From Luscinia megarhynchos (lineage: Eukaryota; Chordata; Aves; Passeriformes; Turdidae): a DNA stretch of 64,000 nt. Location: NCBI GenBank assembly GCA_034336665.1, contig JAPFBE010000032.1, forward strand, positions 4,712,001 to 4,776,000, read 5' to 3'. A model generated the notes under the pieces. That model ran no database searches. It was not told the DNA's origin and saw nothing but the letters and a program-made list of their open reading frames with translations. Made by a program: the position numbers and the translations under genes. Positions 63,619 through 64,000 of the stretch are shown in pieces. Numbering within the stretch: position 1 is the stretch's first letter; every line of letters begins with the position of its first letter.

Positions 63619-64000
63619 TACGGGCTGTAGCTATGGCTTTTCAACATTTTCCCCACACTCCTCTAAATGTGGTAACTGATTCTGCATGTATAGCTGACAT
63701 CACACAAAGATTAGACTGAGCATTATCAAAAGAAATTGATAATGCACAAATATTTACTTAAAACTCTATGCCTTACTCTCCAAGCCAGAAATTTGCCTTA
63801 TTTTATACTACATAGTAGGAGTCATACAAATTTACCAGGTTTCATCACAGAAGGCAATGCTCGAGCAGATAAGCTAGCTGTTCCTGCCTGGACAGCACCG
63901 CAGCCAGATATGCTAACACAAGCAAAGGCATCACATGATTTCTTCCACCAAGGTATCCAGGCCTTACAGCAGCAATTTCAGCTGAAAAACACAGAGGCTT
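63619..64000 (+). pseudogene. ERVK RNase H end and integrase finger (+), runs off window
   Basis: Plus strand: RAVAMAFQHFPHTPLNVVTDSA (RNase H, lacking the first catalytic block), a damaged middle with stops near 63718 and 63760, then HTNLPGFITEGNARADKLAV (end of RNase H) and ASHDFFHQGIQALQQQFQL (His pair of the integrase finger). Closely similar to ERVK-2. It faces away from the minus-strand integrase half with no spacer. Continues beyond the window. Confidence 0.78.

Overview
The window looks like a stretch of a bird nuclear genome, probably a songbird, built almost entirely from transposable elements. CR1 LINE reverse-transcriptase fragments lie on both strands, and ERVL-like, betaretrovirus-like (ERVK) and gammaretrovirus-like endogenous retroviruses (ERVs) sit inside one another. 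I found no intron-bearing host gene, no tRNA or rRNA gene and no CRISPR array. Such dense nested ERVs without genes fit a female-specific W chromosome or pericentromeric heterochromatin; that placement is inference.

Layout. 1-7660: LTR-like repeats and a CR1 LINE (EN at 3825-4577, RT at 5156-6023) split by an LTR. 7661-14315: ERVL-A (+), a nearly complete provirus. 14570-14997: solo LTR. 15495-22057: ERVL-B (-), with an uninterrupted 663-aa gag and a broken pol. 22086-41611: ERVL-C (-), an old ERVL stretched to about 19.5 kb by later insertions: ERVK-1 (23272-28695), an LTR-like insert (31547-32239), ERVK-2 (32776-39324, itself carrying a solo LTR at 35896-36570) and another LTR-like insert (39561-39930). 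41612-44490: a decayed Ty3/gypsy element (+) with an ERVL integrase fragment and two solo LTRs inside. 44824-52325: a gammaretrovirus-like provirus (-) with broken gag-pol but an open 687-aa env and a 117-aa Cys-rich frame. 52361-53440: LTR remnant and AT-rich repeat. 53440-53990: CR1 3' end. 53990-62216: ERVK-3 (+), whose gag is split by ERVL-D (54550-61736). 62252-64000: an ERVK LTR and integrase on the minus strand joined head to head with RNase H/integrase on the plus strand.

The four ERVL copies share one design: LTR - primer-binding site (PBS) - gag with hydrophobic N-terminal segments and no CCHC zinc knuckle - one amber codon - protease/RT/RNase H/integrase in the same frame - polypurine tract (PPT) - LTR, with no env. 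In three copies the amber codon is followed by the same potential H-type pseudoknot, which predicts stop-codon readthrough. ERVL-D shows a sharply bounded tract of G-to-A changes relative to its sisters, the signature of cytidine-deaminase editing. These two observations, the membrane-type Gag, and the open env with its Cys-rich neighbour are the most interesting items. All family assignments come from reading translated motifs by eye; no database search was run.
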